A DNA stretch of 64,000 nt, taken from NCBI GenBank assembly GCA_030147845.1, contig JASBUN010000058.1:186001-250000 (forward strand). Direction: 5' to 3'. How positions within the stretch are numbered: position 1 is the first letter of the stretch; each line of letters opens with the position of its first letter. Both the position numbers and the translations under genes were made by a program. Below are positions 1 to 8,650 of this stretch, piece after piece. This DNA is from Gammaproteobacteria bacterium. Its GTDB lineage: Bacteria > Pseudomonadota > Gammaproteobacteria > JASBUN01. Under the pieces are notes generated by a model. That model was given only the letters and a program-made list of their open reading frames with translations, did no database searches and was not told the origin of the DNA.

Positions 1-373
1 CGATCGCGTTACCATTGATGCTGCGAACTAACGCACGCCGCTTGTAATCTCGCCACAATGTATTCGTGGTGGCTCCTGTCGCTCCTACCGCCTGTAACGG
101 ATTTCCAAATAACCGCCACTGAATCTCGCGTCCTATCGAGTTATCCGACTTATGATTTTCGCCGTCGTTCCAGCCAGCGCGAGCGTCAGACCACACGGTG
201 CGTTCCCACACCGCGTAGCGATTAGCCAAAATAGTATTCTGTTTCAGGTCAATGTACTTCCCGAGCAACGGGACGGTAATAAATACCGGCACGAAAAACG
301 CCATTGAAATAAGAAACTCCGTCATGGCTTGTCCGCGGCAGGCACCGGCGCCTGACCTCAGAACGCAGCGCAT
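1..373 (-). CDS. TadE-like minor pilin / pilus assembly protein, partial
   Basis: The 3' part lies beyond the left edge of the window. The start at 373 is 4 nt after the stop of the preceding gene and puts a class III prepilin motif in frame: RGQAMTEF, where cleavage after Gly would leave Glu at +5 and an aromatic residue at +6. A start at 325 would delete this motif. A hydrophobic segment (FLISMAFFVPVFITVPLLG) follows, then a polar region with LKQNTILANRYAVWERTVW. TadE-family proteins are membrane-anchored pseudopilins needed for Tad/Flp pilus assembly. The assignment rests on the prepilin motif, the single N-terminal membrane segment and the neighbouring Flp-like and TadG-like genes. The family is fairly sure; the exact role is inferred. 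Confidence 0.7.
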   Translation of the reverse strand, partial: MRCVLRSGAGACRGQAMTEFLISMAFFVPVFITVPLLGKYIDLKQNTILANRYAVWERTVWSDARAGWNDGENHKSDNSIGREIQWRLFGNPLQAVGATGATTNTLWRDYKRRALVRSINGNAI

Positions 374-377
374 CAAA

Positions 378-1226
378 TTACCGCGCATCGCGGTATCCGC
401 CTGCCACGGTAAACATGGACGCCGGAACGCATTTCCCAACGTCAACCCGTTTCGCTCTCTGCGTCAGAGGGCCTCCTGGTATGCCTTTCACATAGCTGTA
501 CAGCAGTACTTTTCTACCACCGAGATCGGCGTAACAAAAACGACTGCCAGGCAACAGCGCGAGCTCGTAAACCCTGCACTTATAGCCGGCCACCGACATG
601 GTTACGCTAGTGGTAGTGCCGGCGGCCGCCGATAATGCACGGTCCGTGCGCAGAACCGGCGAGCGCGTTCGCATACTGAGTGACGCGTAACCAGCCGCGA
701 TGGCCGAGGAATCATGATTGGTTTCACGTTTATCACCGCTCACTCTATCGATATAGAGATCACGCTTAGCATCGCCAATAATTACTTTATCGATCGGAAT
801 TTTTATATGTGGTGGATTCAATAATAGACGATACCATTCGGCGACCAAGGCTTCGTTCGCCGGACTCGATGCGGCGCCGCTGCCGGCAAGCTCCTTCAGG
901 CGCCTGCGCAGTTCATCTATTCTCGGCTGCGTGGGATTCGGCACTATCCGTTGCCAGCCCTGTCCGGTTTGCTCGGCGCGAACTGAACTGTCACGATACC
1001 ACCACTCCTCTCTGGTTGGCCCGTGCACGTCGGACGGTGCTCCCATACTTCGGTAGTGATCGATCATTCCCTGCCATTGCGTAGCGTAAACCACATGCAG
1101 GGTAAATTTTGGGCCATCGGCGTCGCCGTCTGGACAATCGCCTGCCCAAACCGTTGCACTGGAGGCGATCAGCACGGTTAGCGCGGCAAACATCTGCGCA
1201 TGAGGAAATGTCGGACTTCGTTTCAT
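378..1226 (-). CDS. Exported protein of unknown function in pilus locus
   Basis: Encodes 282 residues. The start at 1226 overlaps the stop of the TadG-like gene in an ATGA arrangement, so translation is probably coupled. An in-frame start 27 nt upstream is less likely. The N-terminus is a Sec-type signal peptide (MKRSPTFPHAQMFAALTVL followed by a small-residue region ending near WAG). The mature part is polar, with cysteines near residue 30 and in the C-terminal third (GYKCRVYEL, SRFCYADLGG, VGKCVP), which could form disulfides in the periplasm. I recognise no domain. Its position between tadG-like and tadE-like genes suggests a role in pilus biogenesis or anchoring, but this is only context. 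Confidence 0.7.
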   Translation of the reverse strand: MKRSPTFPHAQMFAALTVLIASSATVWAGDCPDGDADGPKFTLHVVYATQWQGMIDHYRSMGAPSDVHGPTREEWWYRDSSVRAEQTGQGWQRIVPNPTQPRIDELRRRLKELAGSGAASSPANEALVAEWYRLLLNPPHIKIPIDKVIIGDAKRDLYIDRVSGDKRETNHDSSAIAAGYASLSMRTRSPVLRTDRALSAAAGTTTSVTMSVAGYKCRVYELALLPGSRFCYADLGGRKVLLYSYVKGIPGGPLTQRAKRVDVGKCVPASMFTVAGGYRDAR

Positions 1227-2413
1227 GGCAGGCTCACCAGGCGTACTTCCCAAAACGGATTAAACAAGTTGGCATACTCGCCGCTTTCGCTTACGGTGGC
1301 ATAGCCCGCTGCTGGACGCTGGTAGTAAATTTCCGCTCTCGATAATGCAGTCAGCTTCTCGGTCGTTGCGCCCATACCCAACAATTTCTTTGGGCGCGCA
1401 TCCGATAGTGGAACAGTGGCGTACGCGGTCACGGTCAACGATTTATCCCTATCGTCAGCGTCCGCATCAAGTTCATAGTACGATGGTACGCCGCGATAAT
1501 TTTCGTCGAATTCCTGGGCGGTAGCACTGCCTTGCGCTAACGTTGTGGTACTCCAGCCCTTTATTGTCCTATGACCAAGCGTCAACTCGTCCGCGGCGCT
1601 CCAATCCGACAGACTGCCGTCGGATATCTCCGATGTATGGCCGCTTTTTTGGATTCGTATTAAAAGAAGATTTTTACTCCACCCTCGATTGCCATTTATG
1701 AAACGCCTTGATGACCCAAGACTGATAGACACCATCTTATCCATCCGCCCATCGTCGTTCGACGCATCGTATTGCTTGATAAACGTACCGATTCTAGACA
1801 TCTCTCCGGCAATACTCGCTGCGCTGACCAGACCGCTCAGCCCCGACACTTCGGCCGGATTATTGACCTGTATATTGGGTGAGTATTCCCGCGCAGTCTT
1901 CTCCATCAACGACCGCATCGGTAACACGCTACTGCCACTGATGTCCGCAAGTAATTGCGATTCCGATAGAAGAATATTAATTTCTGAAGCAGCGGGCACG
2001 TATCCGGTCGCCACCCACTCCGTTCCGGTACGCACATAGTATCCCCATTTGGCGATTGCACGCGTAGCTGCGCCTACGTAGGGAATCCATGACGTAATTT
2101 CCGCCAGTCGTGATGCCGATTGCTCGACGTAGCGTATCCAGGACACGTAACTAACTAAATGACCGACGGCGACGTGATTCGCAATCATGGCTCGATTGGT
2201 ATAGGCCATATAGTTGAGATTGCGAGCAATATATACGGCGCCGCTGTAGGCGGCTGCGTCAGCGGCGTTCACCAATCGCGCTTTCTCCGACGCCGATTGC
2301 CCGGTGTTGTACATCAATACGAGCGTAGTTGCGCAGATCAGCACAAAAACCAGCACCAGTACAATCGCCTGGCCCCGTTGCCTGTTTGAATAGATACGCA
2401 AGCTAAAATTCAT
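1223..2413 (-). CDS. TadG-like pilus assembly protein
   Basis: Encodes 396 residues from the start at 2413. The reading frame is open to 2491, but that extra stretch looks non-coding. Near the N-terminus the sequence RQRGQAIVLVLVFVLICAT has the GQA start plus a membrane segment typical of Tad secretion N-terminal domains, followed by NAADAAAYSGAVYIARNLN, a hallmark of TadG/TadE-like proteins (new polypeptide rich in Ala after the membrane anchor). Unlike the TadE-like neighbour it lacks the Glu at +5. The rest is a large extracytoplasmic domain. TadG proteins anchor or assemble Flp pili in the envelope. It lies between the pilin gene and the exported unknown protein in one minus-strand operon. 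Confidence 0.7.
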   Translation of the reverse strand: MNFSLRIYSNRQRGQAIVLVLVFVLICATTLVLMYNTGQSASEKARLVNAADAAAYSGAVYIARNLNYMAYTNRAMIANHVAVGHLVSYVSWIRYVEQSASRLAEITSWIPYVGAATRAIAKWGYYVRTGTEWVATGYVPAASEINILLSESQLLADISGSSVLPMRSLMEKTAREYSPNIQVNNPAEVSGLSGLVSAASIAGEMSRIGTFIKQYDASNDDGRMDKMVSISLGSSRRFINGNRGWSKNLLLIRIQKSGHTSEISDGSLSDWSAADELTLGHRTIKGWSTTTLAQGSATAQEFDENYRGVPSYYELDADADDRDKSLTVTAYATVPLSDARPKKLLGMGATTEKLTALSRAEIYYQRPAAGYATVSESGEYANLFNPFWEVRLVSLP

Positions 2414-2494
2414 GGTGATCGTGCGGGCGCCCTGCAGCGTATTGCGCATGCTACCTAGTGGCACGCAAATGCAAACGCTAAGACGCACCAACCA

Positions 2495-2529
2495 GATCAG
2501 CCCCCCGCCGCCACGACCGGGGGCTGATC
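2495..2529 (-). terminator. Hairpin downstream of the pilin gene (attenuator candidate)
   Basis: A perfect 11-bp inverted repeat, GATCAGCCCCC at 2495-2505 and GGGGGCTGATC at 2519-2529, surrounds a 13-nt loop. It lies just after the pilin stop and before the TadG-like gene. No clear U-run follows on the minus strand, so it may act as a partial terminator or an mRNA 3'-end stabiliser that keeps pilin mRNA in excess of the downstream assembly genes. Confidence 0.5.
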
Positions 2530-2535
2530 AGGTCG

Positions 2536-2823
2536 CTACTGACCGTTACCGCTGGCGTAGTTCGATAGATCTTTATGTGTTCCAGCAGTAGTTGCAGCGC
2601 TGCTAGCCTGCGTCTGCGCTTGCGTGACCTCTGTATCACCCGCCTGCCCGGAAATTTCCTTAGCCATACCGGCCATCTGATTGCTTATCGTGTCGCCAAG
2701 CAGGCCAACTACACCGATGCCGGCAACCGCCACCAGTGCGACAATGATCAAATATTCGGACATGCCCTGGCCGCTTTGCCGGCGTGTCTTACCAAGAAGG
2801 GAAAAACTAGGTGTGGGAACCAT
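2536..2823 (-). CDS. Flp-type pilin
   Basis: Encodes 95 residues. The start at 2823 is preferred because a GGAG lies about 10 nt upstream; the frame is open further upstream to 2919. The prepilin site is SGQGMSEYLIIVALVAVAG: cleavage after the first Gly leaves Glu at +5 and Tyr at +6, as in Flp pilins, followed by a hydrophobic helix. The C-terminal tail is Gln/Ala/Thr-rich and low in complexity. Flp pilins polymerise into adhesive or DNA-uptake fibres after processing by a TadV-type peptidase, which is not in this window. First gene of the minus-strand pilus operon. Confidence 0.8.
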   Translation of the reverse strand: MVPTPSFSLLGKTRRQSGQGMSEYLIIVALVAVAGIGVVGLLGDTISNQMAGMAKEISGQAGDTEVTQAQTQASSAATTAGTHKDLSNYASGNGQ

Positions 2824-2897
2824 GACAATTTTCTCCATTTCCATATGTGAGTGATGTGAGCTTCCAATTACGTATCCATACGCGCTCACAGTCGAGA

Positions 2898-2926
2898 CGT
2901 TAACAAACGCGTGTTTCAATTGTCAA
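2898..2926 (-). promoter_or_regulatory. Possible sigma-70 promoter of the pilin operon
   Basis: On the minus strand a consensus -35 hexamer TTGACA (2926-2921) is followed after 17 nt by TTAACG (2903-2898), a poor -10. The pilin gene is the first gene downstream. The -35 match is exact but the -10 is weak, so a regulated promoter or a chance match are both possible. Confidence 0.3.
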
Positions 2927-3041
2927 CGTAGATTTTCCGGCTTACTATTAATCAACGCCTGCGTCGCTAACGTTTGTAGGACAAAGACTACAGCGTGGCG
3001 TCGGCGTTCTTCGCCTACTCGGAATCCACGGACGGATTTGC

Positions 3042-5108
3042 ATGCCCTGGTTGATCAGTGCACTACTCGTCGTACTTGCGTTACCGCCGCTAAGCTACTC
3101 GGGCGCCGGCGCCATCTGTTTTATCCCGTTATTTATACATGCCCGTCAGCGTTCGCCCGATAGCGCGGCGGTGGCCGGTATGTTATTCGGCGTGGTCGTT
3201 GGCGTGTACGCCTTTCTCGGCACCTGGGCCTATGACGCCACCGCATATATAGCTGTCGTTACGCTGTTCGCTACACTCACGGGCCTATTCGTGTACGCAT
3301 CCGCGTACGCGATGCGTAGCAAATTGGCGGTTCTCGCAATTCCCGCGCTTTGGGCATTGATCGAGCAATTACTGGCTATGGCGGATGTACCCATAAGCAT
3401 CGCTGTTGTGCTCACTGGAACCCCCGCAGTGTTGCAAGTTGCGGCGATTGGCGGACAACTGGCGGTCAGTACATTGCTCATCATGTTTCAGGTGGCTTTG
3501 GCGCAGTCGTCGATAGCGCTACGCCGTCGTGAACGCGGCGTGGCGTTTCAATTCGGCATCATCGCCGGGATTCCTGTCATGCTGTCTATTTTCGGCTTTC
3601 TTTATACGCACCACATGCACGCCGACGGGCATTTAGGCACCGTTCGAGTAGCTGTCGTACAGACCAACTTATCACCTAATACCCGTTCGCCAATCGAAGC
3701 TGACGGAAAATTTGAAGCAATCGAACACACGTATCGGCACGTCATGCGGCAACTCCGCATCCTCCCGAAATCGCCTCAGCTTGTCGTTTGGCCTGAAGTT
3801 GCGTTCTTTCCGTTGACGGCCATGCGTGCCCGGAACGGCAAGCTTCGCCCGTCTACGTTTCAGCCCGCCATGCTGATTTTCGGTAGAGCGGAGCAATTGA
3901 ACGGTAAAGTCTTCAATGTCGTATATTCGCTTTCGTCTAGCGGGCGGATAGTGCATCGACATGCCAAGACCATATTATTACCCCTACTGGAACATGACTT
4001 CACTCGCGGTACACGTTTCTCTCCTCACTACGGAATCCCCGGAACTCCTGGCAGTATGATTTGCTACGAATCGGCGTTCTCTTCCACGGCGCGACGACTG
4101 GTCCGCGCTGGTGCCCAACTACTTACCATAATAACCAGCGACGCTTACGCCGGGCCGTCCATACTTCCACTACTACACCTCTCGTTCGCGCAACTGCGCG
4201 CGATCGAGACGGCGCGGCCGGTCGTACGCGCCGCAAACGGCGGTAGCTCGGCGGTCATCGATCGATTCGGGCACATACAACAGAGAATCGGACTATACCG
4301 AACCGGCTTGCTACAGGCCGAGTTAGTCCCACGGACGGCCAAAACAATTTACGTACGCTACGGAACGATCATCGATGCGTTGTGGCTGATGCTCGGGCTA
4401 GTGGCGTTCATCCGTATACTGTTATGTCGTTCAACTTTTCCGGAAGGCGATAATCTTGCGCTACCTGTTCGCATTGCTTTTCCGGCAGCGCTGATGTTGG
4501 CGGTATTTTTGGCCGCTATACAAGCGTACTATGGCGCTCACTTATATCAACAAACTCATACGCACGTATCCGTGCTCGATATTTGGCCACGATTCGCGGT
4601 GTATACCGCTGAGTCTGAATTGAGCTATACGGCTGCGCACGTCGATGGCACGGTCGACAGCGTCTATGGGGCAATTGCCTATCTGCTACGATCCCATGGC
4701 ATCAATCGATCGACCGCAACACTGGCGCAATTACATTACTCCAGGCGACAGTCCGTCAGCGCCGCTCACGCCATTGACATGATCGCGCTAGCGTATGACA
4801 TGCGCGCAATACACAGTCGATATCTCAATATCGAAAGCCGGCCGCACGCACTCGTGACACCTTCCATAGTACATATGCGTTCGGGCGAATCCATGGTGTT
4901 GTTACGCCTCGATGCCCGCGCCGCAGTGTTATTTTCGCCGCTACGTGGCCACCAAGTCGCCGTGCGTGAAAGGGCATTCCTGAACGCCTGGACTGGAGAT
5001 AGTGCGCGTTTACTGGCAAACGAGCGCACATCATACTTGCCATCAACGCGCATAGTTCCAGCACAAGCAACAGCCAACCAGAGTGATCACGATGACGCTC
5101 GACAATAG
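3042..5108 (+). CDS. Apolipoprotein N-acyltransferase-like protein with C-terminal degenerate C39-like domain
   Basis: Encodes 688 residues. Residues 1-195 carry about six membrane helices. Residues 200-430 form a carbon-nitrogen hydrolase domain with the Lnt catalytic set: Glu252 in VVWPE, Lys309 in HAKTILLPLLE with Glu317, and Cys341 in MICYES. A further helix lies near 440-460 and another near 480-497. Residues about 510-660 follow the outline of a C39 bacteriocin-type peptidase domain, but the positions expected for Cys, His and Asp appear to be Tyr542, Ser617 and Ser632, so it should be proteolytically dead. Housekeeping Lnt is about 510 residues and has no such domain. The gene is divergent from the pilus operon and overlaps the kinase gene by 26 nt. 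Lnt-like fold: confident. C39-like domain: inference from pattern. Confidence 0.75.
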   Translation: MPWLISALLVVLALPPLSYSGAGAICFIPLFIHARQRSPDSAAVAGMLFGVVVGVYAFLGTWAYDATAYIAVVTLFATLTGLFVYASAYAMRSKLAVLAIPALWALIEQLLAMADVPISIAVVLTGTPAVLQVAAIGGQLAVSTLLIMFQVALAQSSIALRRRERGVAFQFGIIAGIPVMLSIFGFLYTHHMHADGHLGTVRVAVVQTNLSPNTRSPIEADGKFEAIEHTYRHVMRQLRILPKSPQLVVWPEVAFFPLTAMRARNGKLRPSTFQPAMLIFGRAEQLNGKVFNVVYSLSSSGRIVHRHAKTILLPLLEHDFTRGTRFSPHYGIPGTPGSMICYESAFSSTARRLVRAGAQLLTIITSDAYAGPSILPLLHLSFAQLRAIETARPVVRAANGGSSAVIDRFGHIQQRIGLYRTGLLQAELVPRTAKTIYVRYGTIIDALWLMLGLVAFIRILLCRSTFPEGDNLALPVRIAFPAALMLAVFLAAIQAYYGAHLYQQTHTHVSVLDIWPRFAVYTAESELSYTAAHVDGTVDSVYGAIAYLLRSHGINRSTATLAQLHYSRRQSVSAAHAIDMIALAYDMRAIHSRYLNIESRPHALVTPSIVHMRSGESMVLLRLDARAAVLFSPLRGHQVAVRERAFLNAWTGDSARLLANERTSYLPSTRIVPAQATANQSDHDDARQ

Positions 5109-5973
5109 ACTGCAGCCTTACCGCTTACACCCTTTTCGGCAAGGTAGTACTGCCGACATCCTGCATGCGCAGCCTCGAAACGATATGTCCCCACCACTGA
5201 TCATCAAAGTGCTACGCCGATCATTAAATACTATTCCTATGATCAGTCGGCGATTTTTTCATGAACAATGGATCGTCGGGACATTGCGCCACGACGGAAT
5301 TCCGCGGTTAGAATTTTGTGGCGAGCTTTATGGGCGTCCTATTATCGCGCTACAGTGGATATCCGGCTACACATGCAGTGCGCTATGCGAAATTGCCACG
5401 CGCACAAATCGTGCGAACATTTCCGACATCATTCGCTGGATAATGTCGTTGCTGGATATAATCGAATATTTGCATACTCGCCCTAATCCGATCGTTCATA
5501 GTGACATCAGCCCGGACAATGTCGTGGTCGACCGCAATCAGCTCGCGCATCTGCTCGACTTTGGTTGCGCGCAGACACTGTCGTGCAGCAGCCCGACCGC
5601 TTCACTATGGCTAGGGAAGGCGTTATACCTCTCACCCGAGCAGGCGCGCGGCCAGCCGTGGGGCCGAAGTAGCGATCTCTACCAGGTTGGACTGCTATTG
5701 TATGAGCTGTTAACCGGAAAGCCGCGGAATACAGCCTGCAATGCCCGTGAAGCGCGCGTCATGGCAGCACAGCCTGACGCACTCGATTTGTGCCAAATCC
5801 CAATATTTTTGCATCCGGTTCTACGAGGCTTACTTGCGCCACAACCGCAACAGCGATGGCCAAATGCGCGCGCCTGCATTTCAGCGCTGATGCAAGCATA
5901 CGCTCGGGAAGCCAAGCCACCGTGTACTACGGCGTTCGAACTGACAAGAGCTGAGATCAATGACAGCCGATGA
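5083..5973 (+). CDS. Hanks-type serine/threonine protein kinase
   Basis: Encodes 296 residues from GTG at 5083; an ATG three codons later is an alternative. Kinase landmarks (numbered from the GTG): ATP-binding Lys42 in IIKVLRR, helix-C Glu61, catalytic loop HSDISPDN with Asp141 and Asn146, DFG at 159-161, SPE at 184-186 and Asp198 in SDLYQVGLLLYELLTG. The usual HRD Arg is Ser, making this a non-RD kinase. The glycine-rich loop (RQGSTADIL) is degenerate. There is no membrane segment or extracellular sensor domain, so it should be cytosolic. The gene begins inside the 3' end of the Lnt-like gene, which points to coupled translation and a shared process. Confidence 0.85.
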   Translation: MITMTLDNRLQPYRLHPFRQGSTADILHAQPRNDMSPPLIIKVLRRSLNTIPMISRRFFHEQWIVGTLRHDGIPRLEFCGELYGRPIIALQWISGYTCSALCEIATRTNRANISDIIRWIMSLLDIIEYLHTRPNPIVHSDISPDNVVVDRNQLAHLLDFGCAQTLSCSSPTASLWLGKALYLSPEQARGQPWGRSSDLYQVGLLLYELLTGKPRNTACNAREARVMAAQPDALDLCQIPIFLHPVLRGLLAPQPQQRWPNARACISALMQAYAREAKPPCTTAFELTRAEINDSR

Positions 5974-6035
5974 TATCCGGGTCGTACGAACGCCATCGAC
6001 CAGCCGGCTCCGCGTAACGAACAATGACCTCTAAA

Positions 6036-6650
6036 TTATGGACCGCGGTCAAGCGCCAATTGCTCGCGCACAGGAGCATATGAGGTGCGATGGATCGGGC
6101 AAACACCGAGACGCTGAAGCGCTTCCCGATGTACCAGGGTTGGATAGCCCTTGTGAACCGCAAAACCGTAGCCCGGATAATGCGAGTCGAGTGTCACCAT
6201 TTCGCGATCACGGGCCTCTTTAGCTAAAATCGAGGCGGCGCTAATCGCCGCGACGCGTTGATCACCCTTGACGATCGCGCCTACTGGAACGCTCAATCGC
6301 GGACAACGATTGCCGTCGACCAGCACGTGATCGGGCTTGATGGGTAACGCTTCGACCGCGCGCCGCATAGCAAGCATTGTCGCATGCAAAATATTCAGGC
6401 GATCAATTTCATCCGCCTCCGCCCGGCCAATGGCCCAAGCCAATGCGGTCATCTGAATTTCGCTTTCTAAGTACTGACGCTGGCGAGCACTGAGCTTCTT
6501 CGAATCCGCGAGGCCAACGATAGTGTGATCCGGATCGAGAATAACGGCGGCGGTAACCACTGGTCCCGCTAACGGGCCGCGGCCGACCTCGTCCACACCT
6601 GCCGTCAGCGGGGGCACACCTAACGCAGCCAATGTCTCGTGAACGATCAT
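6036..6650 (-). CDS. rnhB: Ribonuclease HII
   Basis: Encodes 204 residues. RNase HII cuts the RNA strand of RNA-DNA hybrids and removes single ribonucleotides misincorporated in DNA. The N-terminal active-site motif [15 protein letters not shown] supplies the Asp and Glu metal ligands, VLVDGNRCP supplies a further Asp, and [10 protein letters not shown] is typical. The start overlaps the lpxB stop in an ATGA arrangement. In many Gammaproteobacteria dnaE follows rnhB; here the operon ends and the convergent kinase gene lies beyond. Confidence 0.95.
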   Translation of the reverse strand: MIVHETLAALGVPPLTAGVDEVGRGPLAGPVVTAAVILDPDHTIVGLADSKKLSARQRQYLESEIQMTALAWAIGRAEADEIDRLNILHATMLAMRRAVEALPIKPDHVLVDGNRCPRLSVPVGAIVKGDQRVAAISAASILAKEARDREMVTLDSHYPGYGFAVHKGYPTLVHREALQRLGVCPIHRTSYAPVREQLALDRGP

Positions 6651-7825
6651 CGTGATGTCGACTCGCGCACCGATAGGCGCTCAGTATCACTGATCAATTC
6701 CAGTACGGCATCAGCTGCGGCTTGGCCCGCGCCACAACGCAAATCGCGGTGTAACTCAAGAAATTGATCGTGTAGTCGCCGCGTATGTTCCGGATGTTGT
6801 AGTATGTCCAATACCGCATCGGCCAAACGTTCGGGCGTGGCGTCGTCTTGGATAAATTCGGGAACCACGTCGTGTCCGGCCAGTAAATTCGGCAGTGAGA
6901 AGCGCGATACTTTCATTATGCGTAGATACTTGAGCATAAAATAGGTCAACGGCGCGACACGATAGGCCACTACCATTGGTCGTTTCATCAACATAGCTTC
7001 CAAAGCCGCCGTACCCGATGCCAGCAACACGACGTCGGCTGCGGCCAATACCTCGCGGGCGCGCCCGTCGGTCAGCGTAAGCGGAAGTTCCGGCGCGATT
7101 TCTCGGCGCATGCGGTCAAAGCTCTGCCGCAGCGACGCGCTCGCCATTGGCGCGACGAAACGCAATTCCGAGTGCGCTCGAATACATCGCTGTGCCGCAC
7201 GTAAAAATAATTCCCCTAACCGCTGAATTTCGGCGGCCCTACTTCCCGGCAGTAAGGCGACTATCGTTGCATCAGGCGCCAAACCCAATGCACGGCGAGC
7301 CACCGCACAATCCGGCTGCAGGGAAATTTGATCAGCGAAGGGATGACCGACGAAACGCGCCGGCACGTCATTGTGCTGATAAAAGTTTTTCTCGAACGGA
7401 AACAATGTCAACATCAGATCAACACTACGCGCAATCTTCCGAACCCGCCGTTGACGCCATGCCCAAACCGACGGACTGACAAAATGCACCGTTTTGATCC
7501 CGGTTGCGCGCAGACGTCGTTCCAGTGATAGATTGAAATCCGGGGCGTCTACGCCGATAAAAACGTCTGGAGGATTGGCTGAAAAATATCGGTAGACGCT
7601 CCGCCGGATCCGCAACAACTCCGGCAGATGTGTAAGCACCTCAAAAAGACCCATTACAGATAGCTTGTCGCTGGAAAAAAGCGCGCGACATCCGGCAGCG
7701 ATCATAGCAGGCCCGGCGATACCCTCCACACAAATGTCAGGGTGGCGGCTGCGCAATGCTTCGATCAATGAAGCACCCAGCTGATCTCCGGAAGATTCAC
7801 CCGCGACAATACCCACACGTATCAT
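6647..7825 (-). CDS. lpxB: Lipid-A-disaccharide synthase
   Basis: Encodes 392 residues, the usual length. LpxB joins UDP-2,3-diacylglucosamine and lipid X to form the lipid A disaccharide at the inner face of the cytoplasmic membrane (a GT19 glycosyltransferase). It begins [17 protein letters not shown], the family signature, followed by [21 protein letters not shown] and [10 protein letters not shown] are further conserved blocks. It lies in the order lpxD-fabZ-lpxA-lpxB and overlaps rnhB by 4 nt. Confidence 0.97.
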   Translation of the reverse strand: MIRVGIVAGESSGDQLGASLIEALRSRHPDICVEGIAGPAMIAAGCRALFSSDKLSVMGLFEVLTHLPELLRIRRSVYRYFSANPPDVFIGVDAPDFNLSLERRLRATGIKTVHFVSPSVWAWRQRRVRKIARSVDLMLTLFPFEKNFYQHNDVPARFVGHPFADQISLQPDCAVARRALGLAPDATIVALLPGSRAAEIQRLGELFLRAAQRCIRAHSELRFVAPMASASLRQSFDRMRREIAPELPLTLTDGRAREVLAAADVVLLASGTAALEAMLMKRPMVVAYRVAPLTYFMLKYLRIMKVSRFSLPNLLAGHDVVPEFIQDDATPERLADAVLDILQHPEHTRRLHDQFLELHRDLRCGAGQAAADAVLELISDTERLSVRESTSR

Positions 7826-7879
7826 GAATGCAGCTCGGTACTTGCTGTAGTCGCCCCACGGAAATTCCGTAGGAGTCGA

Positions 7880-8650
7880 TTAACGAACGATACTGCGCGT
7901 CGACGATTCAAGAAACTCGTGCATCACGGCTAACTCCGGGCAATCAACCGCCATGGCGGCGATCTTCGATTTGGCGTCTTCGAGCTTGAGATTGGATTTG
8001 TACAAAATCTTGTAGGCTTGACGTATTCGGCGAATGGCGTCGGGGCTAAAGTTACGACGCCTCAATCCTTCTAGGTTTAAGCCGTGCGGACGTGCCGGAT
8101 TACCGGAAGCAATGACGTACGGTGGTAGACCTTTAGGTATCCCACTGCCCATAGCGGTGAACGCATGTGCGCCTATCCGACAAAATTGATGCACGAGAGT
8201 AAAACCGCCGAGAATCGCGTAATCGTCGATGACGACATGGCCGGCCAGGGACGCCGCATTGGCGAAGATCGTGTGATTTCCGATGATGCAGTCATGTGCA
8301 ATATGCACATACGCCATAATCCAATTGTCGTCCCCGACGCGCGTAACCCCTTTGTCCTGCGTCGTGCCACGATTAATGGTGCAGTATTCCCGAATAACGT
8401 TGCGATCACCGATCTCCAATCGTGTCGGCTCACCGGCGTATTTTTTATCTTGCGGATCATCGCCAAGCGACGCGAACGCATAAATTTTGTTGTCGCGGCC
8501 TATACGTGTAGGCCCCCGAATCACGGTATGCGGGCCGATACTGGTCCCCGCTCCAATTTCTACGTGTGCGCCAATAATCGCATATGGCGCAACAGTGACA
8601 CCGTCGGCCAAAATTGCATCGGGATCAATGACGGCACGCGAATCAATCAA
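7880..8650 (-). CDS. lpxA: UDP-N-acetylglucosamine acyltransferase
   Basis: Encodes 256 residues. LpxA transfers a 3-hydroxyacyl chain from ACP to the 3-OH of UDP-GlcNAc, the first step of lipid A synthesis. The N-terminal two-thirds is a left-handed beta helix of hexapeptide repeats (for example [15 protein letters not shown]). The catalytic His is in [10 protein letters not shown]. The C-terminal helical part includes [17 protein letters not shown]. The start overlaps the fabZ stop by 4 nt (ATGA). Confidence 0.97.
   Translation of the reverse strand: MIDSRAVIDPDAILADGVTVAPYAIIGAHVEIGAGTSIGPHTVIRGPTRIGRDNKIYAFASLGDDPQDKKYAGEPTRLEIGDRNVIREYCTINRGTTQDKGVTRVGDDNWIMAYVHIAHDCIIGNHTIFANAASLAGHVVIDDYAILGGFTLVHQFCRIGAHAFTAMGSGIPKGLPPYVIASGNPARPHGLNLEGLRRRNFSPDAIRRIRQAYKILYKSNLKLEDAKSKIAAMAVDCPELAVMHEFLESSTRSIVR

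Noticed and set aside
252-635. 127-residue plus-strand ORF in the pilus region
   Set aside because: It is antisense to the TadE-like and exported-protein genes; the minus-strand frame shows prepilin and signal-peptide features and this one does not.
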